Shown here one piece after another: positions 57,748-64,000 of a DNA stretch of 64,000 nucleotides. A model generated the notes under the pieces. The model was not told the origin of the DNA, searched no databases, and saw nothing but the letters and a program-made list of their open reading frames with translations. This DNA is from Zoogloea sp044344315 (GTDB taxonomy: Bacteria; Pseudomonadota; Gammaproteobacteria; Burkholderiales; Rhodocyclaceae): positions 9,303 to 73,302 of the forward strand of contig NZ_JBIJDC010000007.1 of assembly GCF_044344315.1 (NCBI RefSeq), read 5' to 3'. The first letter of the stretch is position 1; each line of letters starts with the position of its first letter. The position numbers were made by a program, and so were the translations under genes.

Positions 57748-57775
57748 CCTGTGCAGGATTTGCTGGGTCAATACA
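57746..57775. repeat. IS3-family right terminal inverted repeat
   Basis: It reads GACCTGTGCAGGATTTGC, then ends CTGGGTCAATACA. It overlaps the orfB stop codon (57745-57747), as is common in compact IS elements. Confidence 0.85.
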
Positions 57776-58143
57776 CCAAAGGATGTTGTGCGAGGACGTG
57801 ATCGTCATCGGCTCAGGAGCGACTGAGAAGATGACTTGGCTGGACGCTTACGGCATATTTGGCGACACATATGCTCCGGCCGATCTCCTGTCGTTGGTCT
57901 GAAGGACTGTTTATCGACCGGAGCGGACTGCTGCAGGCATGGATGAGCATGACCGCTACCGCACCTGAAGAGGCACTGGCTGTCCGAATCTGGTGCCGTA
58001 AAGCTTCCGGTCAAACACCCCCAAAGTCTCCGTCCCCGCGACACGCCCCTCTAACTCGATCGGCATAACACACAAAGCCTTGATGATGTGAAAATGGGCT
58101 CATAAGCCAAGGCTGGAACTGGCCATCTTCCGAGGGAGGAATA
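57776..58143. other. Intergenic stretch before the defence-like operon
   Basis: No gene is supported on either strand. AGCCTTG (58076-58082) and CAAGGCT (58108-58114) form a 7-bp inverted repeat 30 bp before the next start and could be an operator. A strong ribosome site GGGAGGAAT ends just before the ATG at 58144. Confidence 0.4.
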
Positions 58144-60618
58144 ATGTTTGACGAGCGGGCCGTACAGACGGCGAAGTTCTGGGAGGAATTGCGCGCGCTG
58201 CGTGCGCCCTCCGGGCTGAGGGAGGACGAGTTCGAGCGGTTCGCGCTGATAGTGATTGGTCTCACCTGCGTGGCGCGGTCGCCAGGGCCTTGGCCCGACG
58301 AGATGACCCACCGGGCGAGGGAGATTTTTATGATCCTGACGACAATAGATCCATACCAGGAAGAGAATCGTTTTCGTCAAGCATGGTTTGGCGCGTGCGA
58401 TGCGCTGGCCAGAATCTTTCGGATCACCGGCCAAGCCGACGTCCCGCGCGAGGTCGGATCTTTTCAAGCATTCGAAAACATCGTCAGAATGCTCGACCAC
58501 TTTGAGGGGGCCTGGGCCTCGCAGAGGGAGTTCCTACTGGACTGTTTCGACGAGGTGTTTCATCGAGTCGTCAGTCGCCTGACCGTGACCGGGTACCGCA
58601 GTGGCGACACTGCAGCGGCTTTGGCGGCTCACCTCTCGGCACGCGTCGACCGTATCTCTGAGTATTTCGCAACAACGGGCGAGTTCGCCGTGTTGCGGAG
58701 TACTCTCCTCAGGGTGGAGACGTCCGCGCGCATAGGCGTGATCGACCGCCTGAACTTCTTCATCGGTCTTCGGCTTAGCCTTCACGGCATTGATGCGGAG
58801 GACCAGCCACCGCGCGAAGACGATCTTGCGTCCTTCGTCGGCCGTCGCTTTTTGCTGGTTGATCATCCGCGCCGAGACCCCACGGGGCGGCGTCCGCATT
58901 CACAAAGATGGGCCGATCACCAAACCTCGCTCGAGGCCCTGGGCCACTTGCTGCAGAATCAGTCCGATCTCGGAGTGAGTTTGATCATCGTTCCTGGTGC
59001 CGATCGATCGGCCGGGGGATGGCGAAACAATCTGCGAGAGTATCTCGTGCGCAGCGGTCGGCTGCTCGCGGTGATCGATCTTCCCCAAGATCGCCGACAT
59101 GGATCGCGCAAGCAGGTGTCGGCTTGGCTACTCGGGGAAGGGGAGCTGCCAAGCAACCATGTGCTGATGGTGGACGCGAAAGGTCTCGCCGGCAGAGGCG
59201 AACTTCGCGAGGCCGGCCTCCTGATGGCGTTCGTGGCTGCGATTGTGTCGCTTGGCACGCCGGAGGGGTGGCCCTCCTCGAGCCTCCCAAGGCGGCACAA
59301 ATTCAGATCGGACGACTTAGAAGGAATGCTGGAGGCTTACTTCAAGGACGGGTATCGGGACGTGGAGGGCGTCTGCCGGCGCGTTCATGTTAGCGAACTC
59401 GCCGAGAAGGCCTACAGGCTCGCTGCGTCCGTCTATATCGAAGGCGCGGACAAGGAGACGAAGCGCAAGACGTTCATGCCTTTGCTCAACAACGCCCCCG
59501 TTTTGGAGGCCCTGCGGCAAGGACGTGACGACGGCACGCGCATCTACGTCATTGGCAACAACGGCGAAGGCAAGAGCATTCTGCTCGGTGATCTGGCGGA
59601 TCGTTTGGTGAAGGAAGGCCAGCGCGTCGTCGGCATCTCGTTCGGACTGACGGACAGGTTTCCGTTCGAGCGGCCCAAGCACGACGGACAGCAGTTCATC
59701 TATGTCGGGGCCCGCACCTCGGAAAGCGGCATTGCGCTTGGCCGCACTTCGGCGGACGTTAATCGCATGGTGCGCGAGATCCACGTGAGCGCCGAGCGGC
59801 TCAAGGTCTTCGACGCGGTCGTGAGGCACCTCGGCTTCGGCGAGCGTCGGTACTTGGTGCCATTTGGCCTGAACAGATCTTTCGATGACGACCGAGAGCG
59901 TTACGCCGAACTGCAGCAGCTCACGGAAAGCGCCGATGAGAACGCGCGCATCCTTCAGCACGCAGGCGCGAACAGGTACGAGCTGGGTCTCATGCGACAG
60001 GAGTCTCAGCGTTCGATAACGAGATTCGGCGAGTTGAGCTCGGGGGAGCAGCAACTGCTGACCCTGGCCCTCAAGCTCACGGCCTACGCCGGCGACAGCA
60101 CCGTGATCCTGGTAGACGAGCCGGAGTTGAGCCTTCACGTGAGCTGGCAGCGCGCCATTCCGGGGATGTTGGAGATCGTTGGCTCCCGCATGGGCTGCTC
60201 AATGGTCGTGGCGACGCACTCCCCCGTCGTCGTCGCCAGCGCGACCCATCGCGACGATAAATGTTTCGTCGCCCGCAGGCATGGGCTCACTGAACTTGGC
60301 ATTCGTCAGCGTCGATCGGTCGAGACGGCATTGTTCGATGGATTTCGGACCTACACGGCGAACAACCGGCAAGTGCACGAGCGCTGCGCCGCGATGGTGT
60401 CGCAAACCATCCAGCGTCTCAATGCCCGGTCGCCCGAACAGAATGGGAATCTTCCTACCTTGGAGTCGCTGCATGAAGAGCTGGAGTTGATGGACCAGGT
60501 CATTCGGATGGCCGGCTCGGCGCAGTTGTCGCATGCGCGGGAAGACCTGGAGTTGGTCGCTCGCACCCGTTCGGCCATCGATGAACTCGCGTCGATCGAG
60601 CGAGGAAACGCCACATGA
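58144..60618 (+). CDS. Pseudo-methyltransferase/AAA ATPase fusion (PtuA-like)
   Basis: 824 aa. Residues about 450-824 are an SMC/OLD-like ATPase: Walker A GNNGEGKS (471-478), signature LSSGE (631-635), Walker B VILVDEPE (654-661) and the H-loop His in ATHSP (690-694), resembling Septu PtuA. Residues about 130-432 follow the HsdM/N6_Mtase outline: RLNFFIGLRLSLHGIDAED (202-220) where HsdM has the MNLLLHGI block, LLVDHPRRD (237-245) where NPPF should be, then VSLIIVPGA...WRNNLREYLVRSGRLLAVIDLP (278-314) and a C-terminal Y-L-...-Y (424-431). The DPACGTG motif is absent and NPPF is DHPR, so methyl transfer is not expected. It overlaps the HNH gene by 4 nt. Likely an anti-phage system; I know of no described equivalent of this fusion. 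Confidence 0.8.
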   Translation: MFDERAVQTAKFWEELRALRAPSGLREDEFERFALIVIGLTCVARSPGPWPDEMTHRAREIFMILTTIDPYQEENRFRQAWFGACDALARIFRITGQADVPREVGSFQAFENIVRMLDHFEGAWASQREFLLDCFDEVFHRVVSRLTVTGYRSGDTAAALAAHLSARVDRISEYFATTGEFAVLRSTLLRVETSARIGVIDRLNFFIGLRLSLHGIDAEDQPPREDDLASFVGRRFLLVDHPRRDPTGRRPHSQRWADHQTSLEALGHLLQNQSDLGVSLIIVPGADRSAGGWRNNLREYLVRSGRLLAVIDLPQDRRHGSRKQVSAWLLGEGELPSNHVLMVDAKGLAGRGELREAGLLMAFVAAIVSLGTPEGWPSSSLPRRHKFRSDDLEGMLEAYFKDGYRDVEGVCRRVHVSELAEKAYRLAASVYIEGADKETKRKTFMPLLNNAPVLEALRQGRDDGTRIYVIGNNGEGKSILLGDLADRLVKEGQRVVGISFGLTDRFPFERPKHDGQQFIYVGARTSESGIALGRTSADVNRMVREIHVSAERLKVFDAVVRHLGFGERRYLVPFGLNRSFDDDRERYAELQQLTESADENARILQHAGANRYELGLMRQESQRSITRFGELSSGEQQLLTLALKLTAYAGDSTVILVDEPELSLHVSWQRAIPGMLEIVGSRMGCSMVVATHSPVVVASATHRDDKCFVARRHGLTELGIRQRRSVETALFDGFRTYTANNRQVHERCAAMVSQTIQRLNARSPEQNGNLPTLESLHEELELMDQVIRMAGSAQLSHAREDLELVARTRSAIDELASIERGNAT

Positions 60619-61388
60619 GTTGGTTCAAGGGAACACATCCCTCGCGGATAGAAATGCGCCGAGAGCTCAAGCTGTACCTCGGTGTGGCGCATGAAACCAA
60701 GAAGCATGTCCCACGCACGCAGGTGCTGCTTCGGAAGTTGTGGACCCAGGCGCGCTCACGTCCGTTTGTCGATGTTTGGCCGACGCTGGACGCGATGGCC
60801 GATGTTACGGCGCTGGGGACCATCACGGGAGCCTCCATCAAGTCCGCCTTCAGGCGCCGGCTGTTGGAGTTGCAGGGGGGGCGGTGCTGCTATTGCCGCC
60901 GCTGGCTGGTCAGCACGGCGTACGCCAAACCCATCGAGCACATCCTTCCGCGGCACCACTACCCGCAGTTCTCCATCGAATTCTGGAATCTGGCAGTGGC
61001 TTGTAGCGATTGCAACGGCGCCAAGACCAATGACGTGTGGGGCGCCATCTCGACAGCGCGGCGCCGATACCCGAGCCCCCGGGAATTCACCGACACGTTT
61101 CACCCGAGGTTGCATCGATACGATGATCACGTCCGCTACGTGAGGCTGGAGACGAACGTGAGCGCGGTTGTGCTCTTCACCGGATTGACGCGCCAAGGTC
61201 AGCACCTGTGTAGCTCGCTGCTGCACCGCATTGCGGCCAAGGAGACTTTGGTCGAGAACAATCCGGCCTTGGCGCCGGCGATGGACCAGATCCGCAACTT
61301 CGAGGCGAAGGCTGAAGGCATGCGCCTAGAGCGCTTCGACGCCTTCCGCAAAGCGCTTGACCAAAGCGTCATGCGCCTGCTCGAGTAG
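60615..61388 (+). CDS. HNH endonuclease (PtuB-like)
   Basis: 257 aa. The HNH site lies at about residues 90-140: Cys91-Cys92-Tyr-Cys94 (RCCYCRRW), KPIEHILPRHH (His109 and His114/115) and ACSDCNGAKTND (Cys130, Cys133, Asn134, Lys137). Two CxxC-type zinc pairs around EHILPR are typical of the PtuB/retron-associated HNH proteins. The N-terminal 80 residues are helical and basic. The ATG overlaps the ATPase stop (ATGA), so the two products should be made in a fixed ratio and probably form a complex in which the ATPase gates DNA or RNA cleavage. Confidence 0.82.
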   Translation: MSWFKGTHPSRIEMRRELKLYLGVAHETKKHVPRTQVLLRKLWTQARSRPFVDVWPTLDAMADVTALGTITGASIKSAFRRRLLELQGGRCCYCRRWLVSTAYAKPIEHILPRHHYPQFSIEFWNLAVACSDCNGAKTNDVWGAISTARRRYPSPREFTDTFHPRLHRYDDHVRYVRLETNVSAVVLFTGLTRQGQHLCSSLLHRIAAKETLVENNPALAPAMDQIRNFEAKAEGMRLERFDAFRKALDQSVMRLLE

Positions 61389-61432
61389 TTCGACCCTCCT
61401 CGGACAATCACCATGTGCACCGGGGAGGATGC

Positions 61433-61495
61433 ATGCGACCCAGCTACATGCTGGTCGACTACGAAAATGTGCATTGCTTGAGGACAGGCACCTTG
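61433..61495 (+). pseudogene. 5' fragment of a NYN/PIN-like RNase gene
   Basis: Forty-five bases after the HNH gene, ATG begins MRPSYMLVDYENVHCLRTGTL. The D-x-E-N core (VDYENV) at the very N-terminus is the start of NYN/PIN-like nuclease proteins. After about 21 residues the similarity is lost and the frame runs into non-coding-like sequence. It looks like a third gene of the cluster cut off by a deletion. Confidence 0.55.
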
Positions 61496-61914
61496 ACACT
61501 AAGGCACTCGCGGACGTGCGGGAAGCCTCAAGAAGCGGCCTGCCTTAACACAGAGGCGAATGTTCGGCCAATAGCCATCCGGCAGAGCGAAAGTGCACAA
61601 AACCTGCCCGTCATCACCGGCAGGAGTTGGCCGTCAGCAGTCAGCCAAGCACATATGCATGACCTTCCGCTTCGGCCGATCACCTGTCACTCAGCACCAG
61701 AGTCAGAATGGCAAGTCGCTGCCACATCGCGATATGCGGGTATCCATCTCGCTGCGCTCCATCCTCTCAGGTGGGGTGAGCTACGCCCCCACAGCGAGGC
61801 ATGCCCGATCTGTCCCCGACCCCGTTTCCGCACACCTGGATCGAACAGCAGGATCAGCAATGAATAGCTGCGCAAAAATGTCCTCCGCTTCGAAGCCGGA
61901 GAACGTAGGTCCGC
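61496..61914. other. Intergenic stretch, no gene seen
   Basis: Frames are open on the plus strand, but the encoded sequence is Ser/Arg/Pro-rich without a domain. The stretch separates the truncated NYN-like gene from the convergent XRE gene and probably formed by deletion. No toxin gene for the XRE protein is here. Confidence 0.4.
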
Positions 61915-62220
61915 TCAGCTATCCCCATCCAGTGGCGGCACAATGATCCGGCAGACGCCGAGTCTCAGCCCCAACACGCCAAAAATCCGGTTCATGGTCT
62001 GCACACTCCCTTCGCTGCGTTCCTGCTCGATGTCTTGAAGGGTCCGGTGTGAGACACCGGAGAGCTTGGCCATCTCCGCTGTCGTCAGTCGGATTGTTCT
62101 CCTCATATGGCGGATGGCTTGTGGGAGCGACCATTCCGGGTGGGCGAGGACGGATTCGATGGCCTCCCGACGCAGGTCCAGTTGCTCGGAGGCGGAGATG
62201 CTCTTGTAGCGTTTGTCCAT
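61915..62220 (-). CDS. XRE/HipB-like helix-turn-helix regulator
   Basis: 101 aa. IRLTTAEMAKLSGVSHRTLQDIEQERSEGSVQTMNRIFGVLGLRLG (about 43-88) is a Cro/C1-type HTH with the end-of-domain pattern seen in HipB antitoxins. The N-terminal 40 residues are a helical extension. It lies 3 bp after a 73-residue gene, so the two are probably one operon. No HipA-like kinase or other toxin is adjacent. Confidence 0.8.
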   Translation of the reverse strand: MDKRYKSISASEQLDLRREAIESVLAHPEWSLPQAIRHMRRTIRLTTAEMAKLSGVSHRTLQDIEQERSEGSVQTMNRIFGVLGLRLGVCRIIVPPLDGDS

Positions 62221-62223
62221 GCG

Positions 62224-62445
62224 TCAAGTCAGGTCGGCAAGTTCCTGGGCGCGGGCGAGAATCCCGGGCCGCAGGTGATGGAGCGTCTCGGTATCCAGGC
62301 CAAAGCGCTCTCCCTGGTTCGCCACGTCCTCAAGGGCTGGCGCCATCGCCTTGAGTCCTGCGACCAGGGATTCGCGTTGGATGAGGGGCCTGCCTTTGGT
62401 GCGTCCGCGCCCTTCTTTATGCGTCACGCCACCCATCGTCGACAT
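62224..62445 (-). CDS. Small protein upstream of XRE regulator
   Basis: 73 aa, basic at the start (THKEGRGRTKGRPLIQRESL), then a helical part (GLKAMAPALEDVANQGERFGLDTETLHHLRPGILARAQELADL). I do not recognise the family. The ATG at 62445 is 10 bp from a palindrome on its upstream side, and the XRE gene follows after 3 bp. It may be a co-regulator or a small toxin partner. Confidence 0.55.
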   Translation of the reverse strand: MSTMGGVTHKEGRGRTKGRPLIQRESLVAGLKAMAPALEDVANQGERFGLDTETLHHLRPGILARAQELADLT

Positions 62446-62455
62446 GGATCTGCAG

Positions 62456-62539
62456 TGTGCAATCGGCTGTCATTTGCACAGAATTCTAGTAAGAAAGATC
62501 CACCAAGAAGGGGTTATAGGCCTATTTTTCTGTGCAAAT
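62456..62539. promoter_or_regulatory. Operator cluster of the XRE operon
   Basis: The heptamer TGTGCAA occurs at 62456-62462 and 62531-62537, and inverted (TTGCACA) at 62474-62480. The first and inverted copies form a palindrome with an 11-bp gap. The inverted copy and the third form a 12-bp perfect inverted repeat, ATTTGCACAGAA and TTCTGTGCAAAT (62472-62483 and 62528-62539). The region is AT-rich and lies directly before the minus-strand operon, as expected for autoregulation. Confidence 0.6.
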
Positions 62540-62574
62540 ACTTGGTTTGCTTGCGCCCGATCCCAGCCCCACTC

Positions 62575-64000
62575 CTAACCCGCCAAAGCCACCCCCTTAC
62601 CCCGCGCCCCATGCAGCTTCCTGTAGCTGTCAATCAGCCGCTGGTGCCTGTCCAGCCCTTCCAGTTTCATGCTCGTCGGGGTCAGGCCGTGGAAGCGCAC
62701 GCTGCCGTCCACTGAGCCCAGCACCGCGTCCATCCGCGGGTTGCCGAACATGCGGCGGAAGTTGGTTTCGTAGTCATCCAGTTCCAGCTCATCGTCCAGC
62801 AGCACTTCCAGCACTACGTTCAGGGCCTGGTAGAAGAGCCCGCGCTCGACGGTGTTTTCGTTGTATTGCAGGAAGGTTTCCACCTGTTCCTTCGCGGCTT
62901 CAAATTGCTGCAAGGCCAGATTGATCAGCAGCTTCAATTCCAGGATGGTCAGCTGGCCCCAGGCGGTGTTTTCGTCAAACTCGATGCCGATCAGGGTGAT
63001 GATGTCGGTGTAATCGTCCAGCTCGCTGTCTTCCAGGCGTTCCAGCAGGGCTTCCAGGCGGGCGTCGTCAAGGCGGTGCAGGTTGAGGATGTCCTTGCGG
63101 AACAGCAGGGCCTTGTTGGTGTTGTCCCAGATCAGGTCTTCCACCGGGTAGACCTCGGAATAGCCCGGCACCAGGATGCGACAGGCGGTGGCGCCGAGCT
63201 GGTCATAGACCGCCACGTACACTTCCTTGCCCATGTCTTCGAGAATGCCGAACAGGGTGGCGGCCTCCATGGCATTGGAGTTTTCTCCGTGGCCGGAAAA
63301 GTCCCATTCAACAAATTCGTGATCGGCCCTGGCGCTGAAGAAGCGCCACGACACCACGCCGCTGGAGTCGATGAAGTGCTCCACAAAGTTGTTTGGCTCG
63401 GTGACGGCGTTGCTTTCAAAGGTGGGGCGGGGCAGGTCGTTGAGGCCTTCAAAGCTGCGTCCCTGCAGCAGCTCGGTCAGGCTGCGCTCCAGCGCCACTT
63501 CCAGGCTGGGGTGCGCGCCAAAGGATGCAAACACGCCGCCGGTGCGCGGGTTCATCAGGGTGACGCACATCACCGGATACTGCCCGCCCAGCGATGCATC
63601 CTTCACCAGCACCGGAAAGCCCTGCTTCTCCAGCGCGTCGATGCCGGCCAGGATGCCGGGGTATTTGGCCAGCACGTCCGGCGGCACGTCGGGCAGGGCG
63701 ATTTCGCCTTCGAGGATTTCGCGCTTCACCGCCCGCTCGAAGATCTCTGAAAGGCATTGCACCTGGGCTTCGACCAGGGTGTTGCCGGCGCTCATGCCAT
63801 TGCTGAGGAAGAGGTTGTCGATCAGGTTGGACGGGAAATACACCACCTCGCCGTCCGACTGGCGCACATAGGGCAGCGAGCAGATGCCGCGCTTCACGTT
63901 GCCGGAGTTGGTGTCGTACAGGTGCGAGCCACGCAATTCGCCATCGGGGTTGTAGATTGCCAGGCAGTGGGCGTCGAGAATGCCCGCCGGCAGCGCATCC
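62575..64000 (-). CDS. ycaO: YcaO, ribosomal S12 methylthiotransferase accessory factor (5' end outside window)
   Basis: The frame is open to the right edge, so the N-terminal part is missing; about 474 residues are visible. NPDGELRGSHLYDTNSGNVKRGICSLPYVRQSDG, SNGMSAGNTLVEAQVQCLSEIFERAVKREI (ATP-binding YcaO helix), GGQYPVMCVTLMNPRTGGVFASFGAHPSLEVALERSLTELLQGR and HFIDSSGVVSWRFF closely parallel E. coli YcaO. The C-terminal about 150 residues form the helical repeat tail of that subgroup. It assists RimO in modifying ribosomal protein S12. It marks return to core genome after the accessory island. Confidence 0.93.
   Translation of the reverse strand, partial: DALPAGILDAHCLAIYNPDGELRGSHLYDTNSGNVKRGICSLPYVRQSDGEVVYFPSNLIDNLFLSNGMSAGNTLVEAQVQCLSEIFERAVKREILEGEIALPDVPPDVLAKYPGILAGIDALEKQGFPVLVKDASLGGQYPVMCVTLMNPRTGGVFASFGAHPSLEVALERSLTELLQGRSFEGLNDLPRPTFESNAVTEPNNFVEHFIDSSGVVSWRFFSARADHEFVEWDFSGHGENSNAMEAATLFGILEDMGKEVYVAVYDQLGATACRILVPGYSEVYPVEDLIWDNTNKALLFRKDILNLHRLDDARLEALLERLEDSELDDYTDIITLIGIEFDENTAWGQLTILELKLLINLALQQFEAAKEQVETFLQYNENTVERGLFYQALNVVLEVLLDDELELDDYETNFRRMFGNPRMDAVLGSVDGSVRFHGLTPTSMKLEGLDRHQRLIDSYRKLHGARGKGVALAG

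Larger units (their letters stand above)
56565..57775 (+). mobile_element. IS3-family insertion sequence, decayed (1211 bp)
   Basis: Imperfect 30-bp terminal inverted repeats: the left end begins TGTATTGACCCAGTAAAACC and the right end, read inward, TGTATTGACCCAGCAAATCC; both start with TG as in IS3 ends. Between them are orfA and orfB in the usual overlapping order, but with at least three frame breaks. No 3-4 bp target duplication is evident (CCG left, CCA right), so flanks have diverged or been rearranged. It cannot make an intact transposase. Confidence 0.88.

Noticed and set aside
58144..60618. Active type I restriction HsdM subunit
   Set aside because: The SAM-binding motif and NPPF/Y are absent, there is no HsdS or HsdR, and the C-terminal half is an ATPase.
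58144..61388. Retron Ec78-type system (RT + PtuAB)
   Set aside because: No reverse transcriptase gene or msr/msd-like inverted repeat lies within the island; the only companions are the ATPase and HNH genes.
61415..61867. A 150-codon frame taken as a full gene after the HNH gene
   Set aside because: Only the first 20 or so residues after ATG 61433 look protein-like (NYN start); the remainder has no coding character.

Overview
The window is a GC-rich, densely packed chromosomal segment that reads as Betaproteobacteria, most likely Rhodocyclales. This rests on gene content and order: metX-metW; an IIA(Man)/HPr/EI regulatory PTS; gshA (the T. ferrooxidans type)-gshB; a PP2C/Ser-Thr kinase pair next to rph; yicC-gmk-rpoZ-spoT; lysA-lptM/cyaY; pilMNOPQ followed by aroK-aroB-dgt-gltBD; and glmU-glmS. 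No tRNA, rRNA, CRISPR array or prophage was seen.

Layout. 1-3.1 kb: the end of an MBL-fold hydrolase, rapZ, a NusG_II protein overlapping a Gx-type membrane protein, and a convergent RNase HI-like gene. 3.4-6.2 kb (minus): a DyP peroxidase and the methionine pair metX-metW, preceded by what I read as a SAM-II riboswitch with an intrinsic terminator. 6.2-12.1 kb (minus): ptsI, ptsH, an EIIA(Man)-like protein, apbE, gshB, gshA. 12.2-18.0 kb (minus): a solitary adenine methyltransferase, hemW, rdgB, rph, a PP2C phosphatase and a Ser/Thr kinase. 18.1-23.7 kb (plus): yicC, gmk, rpoZ, spoT, a DUF3460 protein and an exonuclease/GIY-YIG fusion. 23.7-29.4 kb (minus): an RND efflux pair, lysA, lptM. 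29.4-32.1 kb: cyaY and mrcA, convergent. 32.2-48.6 kb (plus): pilMNOPQ, an Ig-like-repeat lipoprotein, aroK, aroB, dgt, gltB, gltD. 48.6-55.1 kb: ackA and a MaoC-Pta fusion (minus), glmU and glmS (plus), with two copies of a REP-like interspersed element in the gaps.

55.1-62.5 kb is an accessory island between glmS and ycaO. It holds an unrecognised protein, a decayed IS3-family element with clear 30-bp ends, a two-gene ATPase/HNH operon, a fragment of a NYN/PIN-like gene, and a small protein/XRE regulator pair with a palindromic operator. The ATPase/HNH operon is the most interesting part. It has the Septu (PtuA/PtuB) layout, but its ATPase carries about 430 N-terminal residues that resemble an HsdM-type N6-adenine methyltransferase whose SAM-binding and NPPF/Y motifs are lost. 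I do not know this architecture from described systems. The window ends inside ycaO.

Functionally the core genes cover sulfur and thiol metabolism (metXW, gshAB), carbon/nitrogen signalling (regulatory PTS, rapZ, spoT, gltBD), cell-envelope precursors (glmUS, lysA, mrcA, lptM), type IV pili and acetate/acyl-phosphate metabolism.
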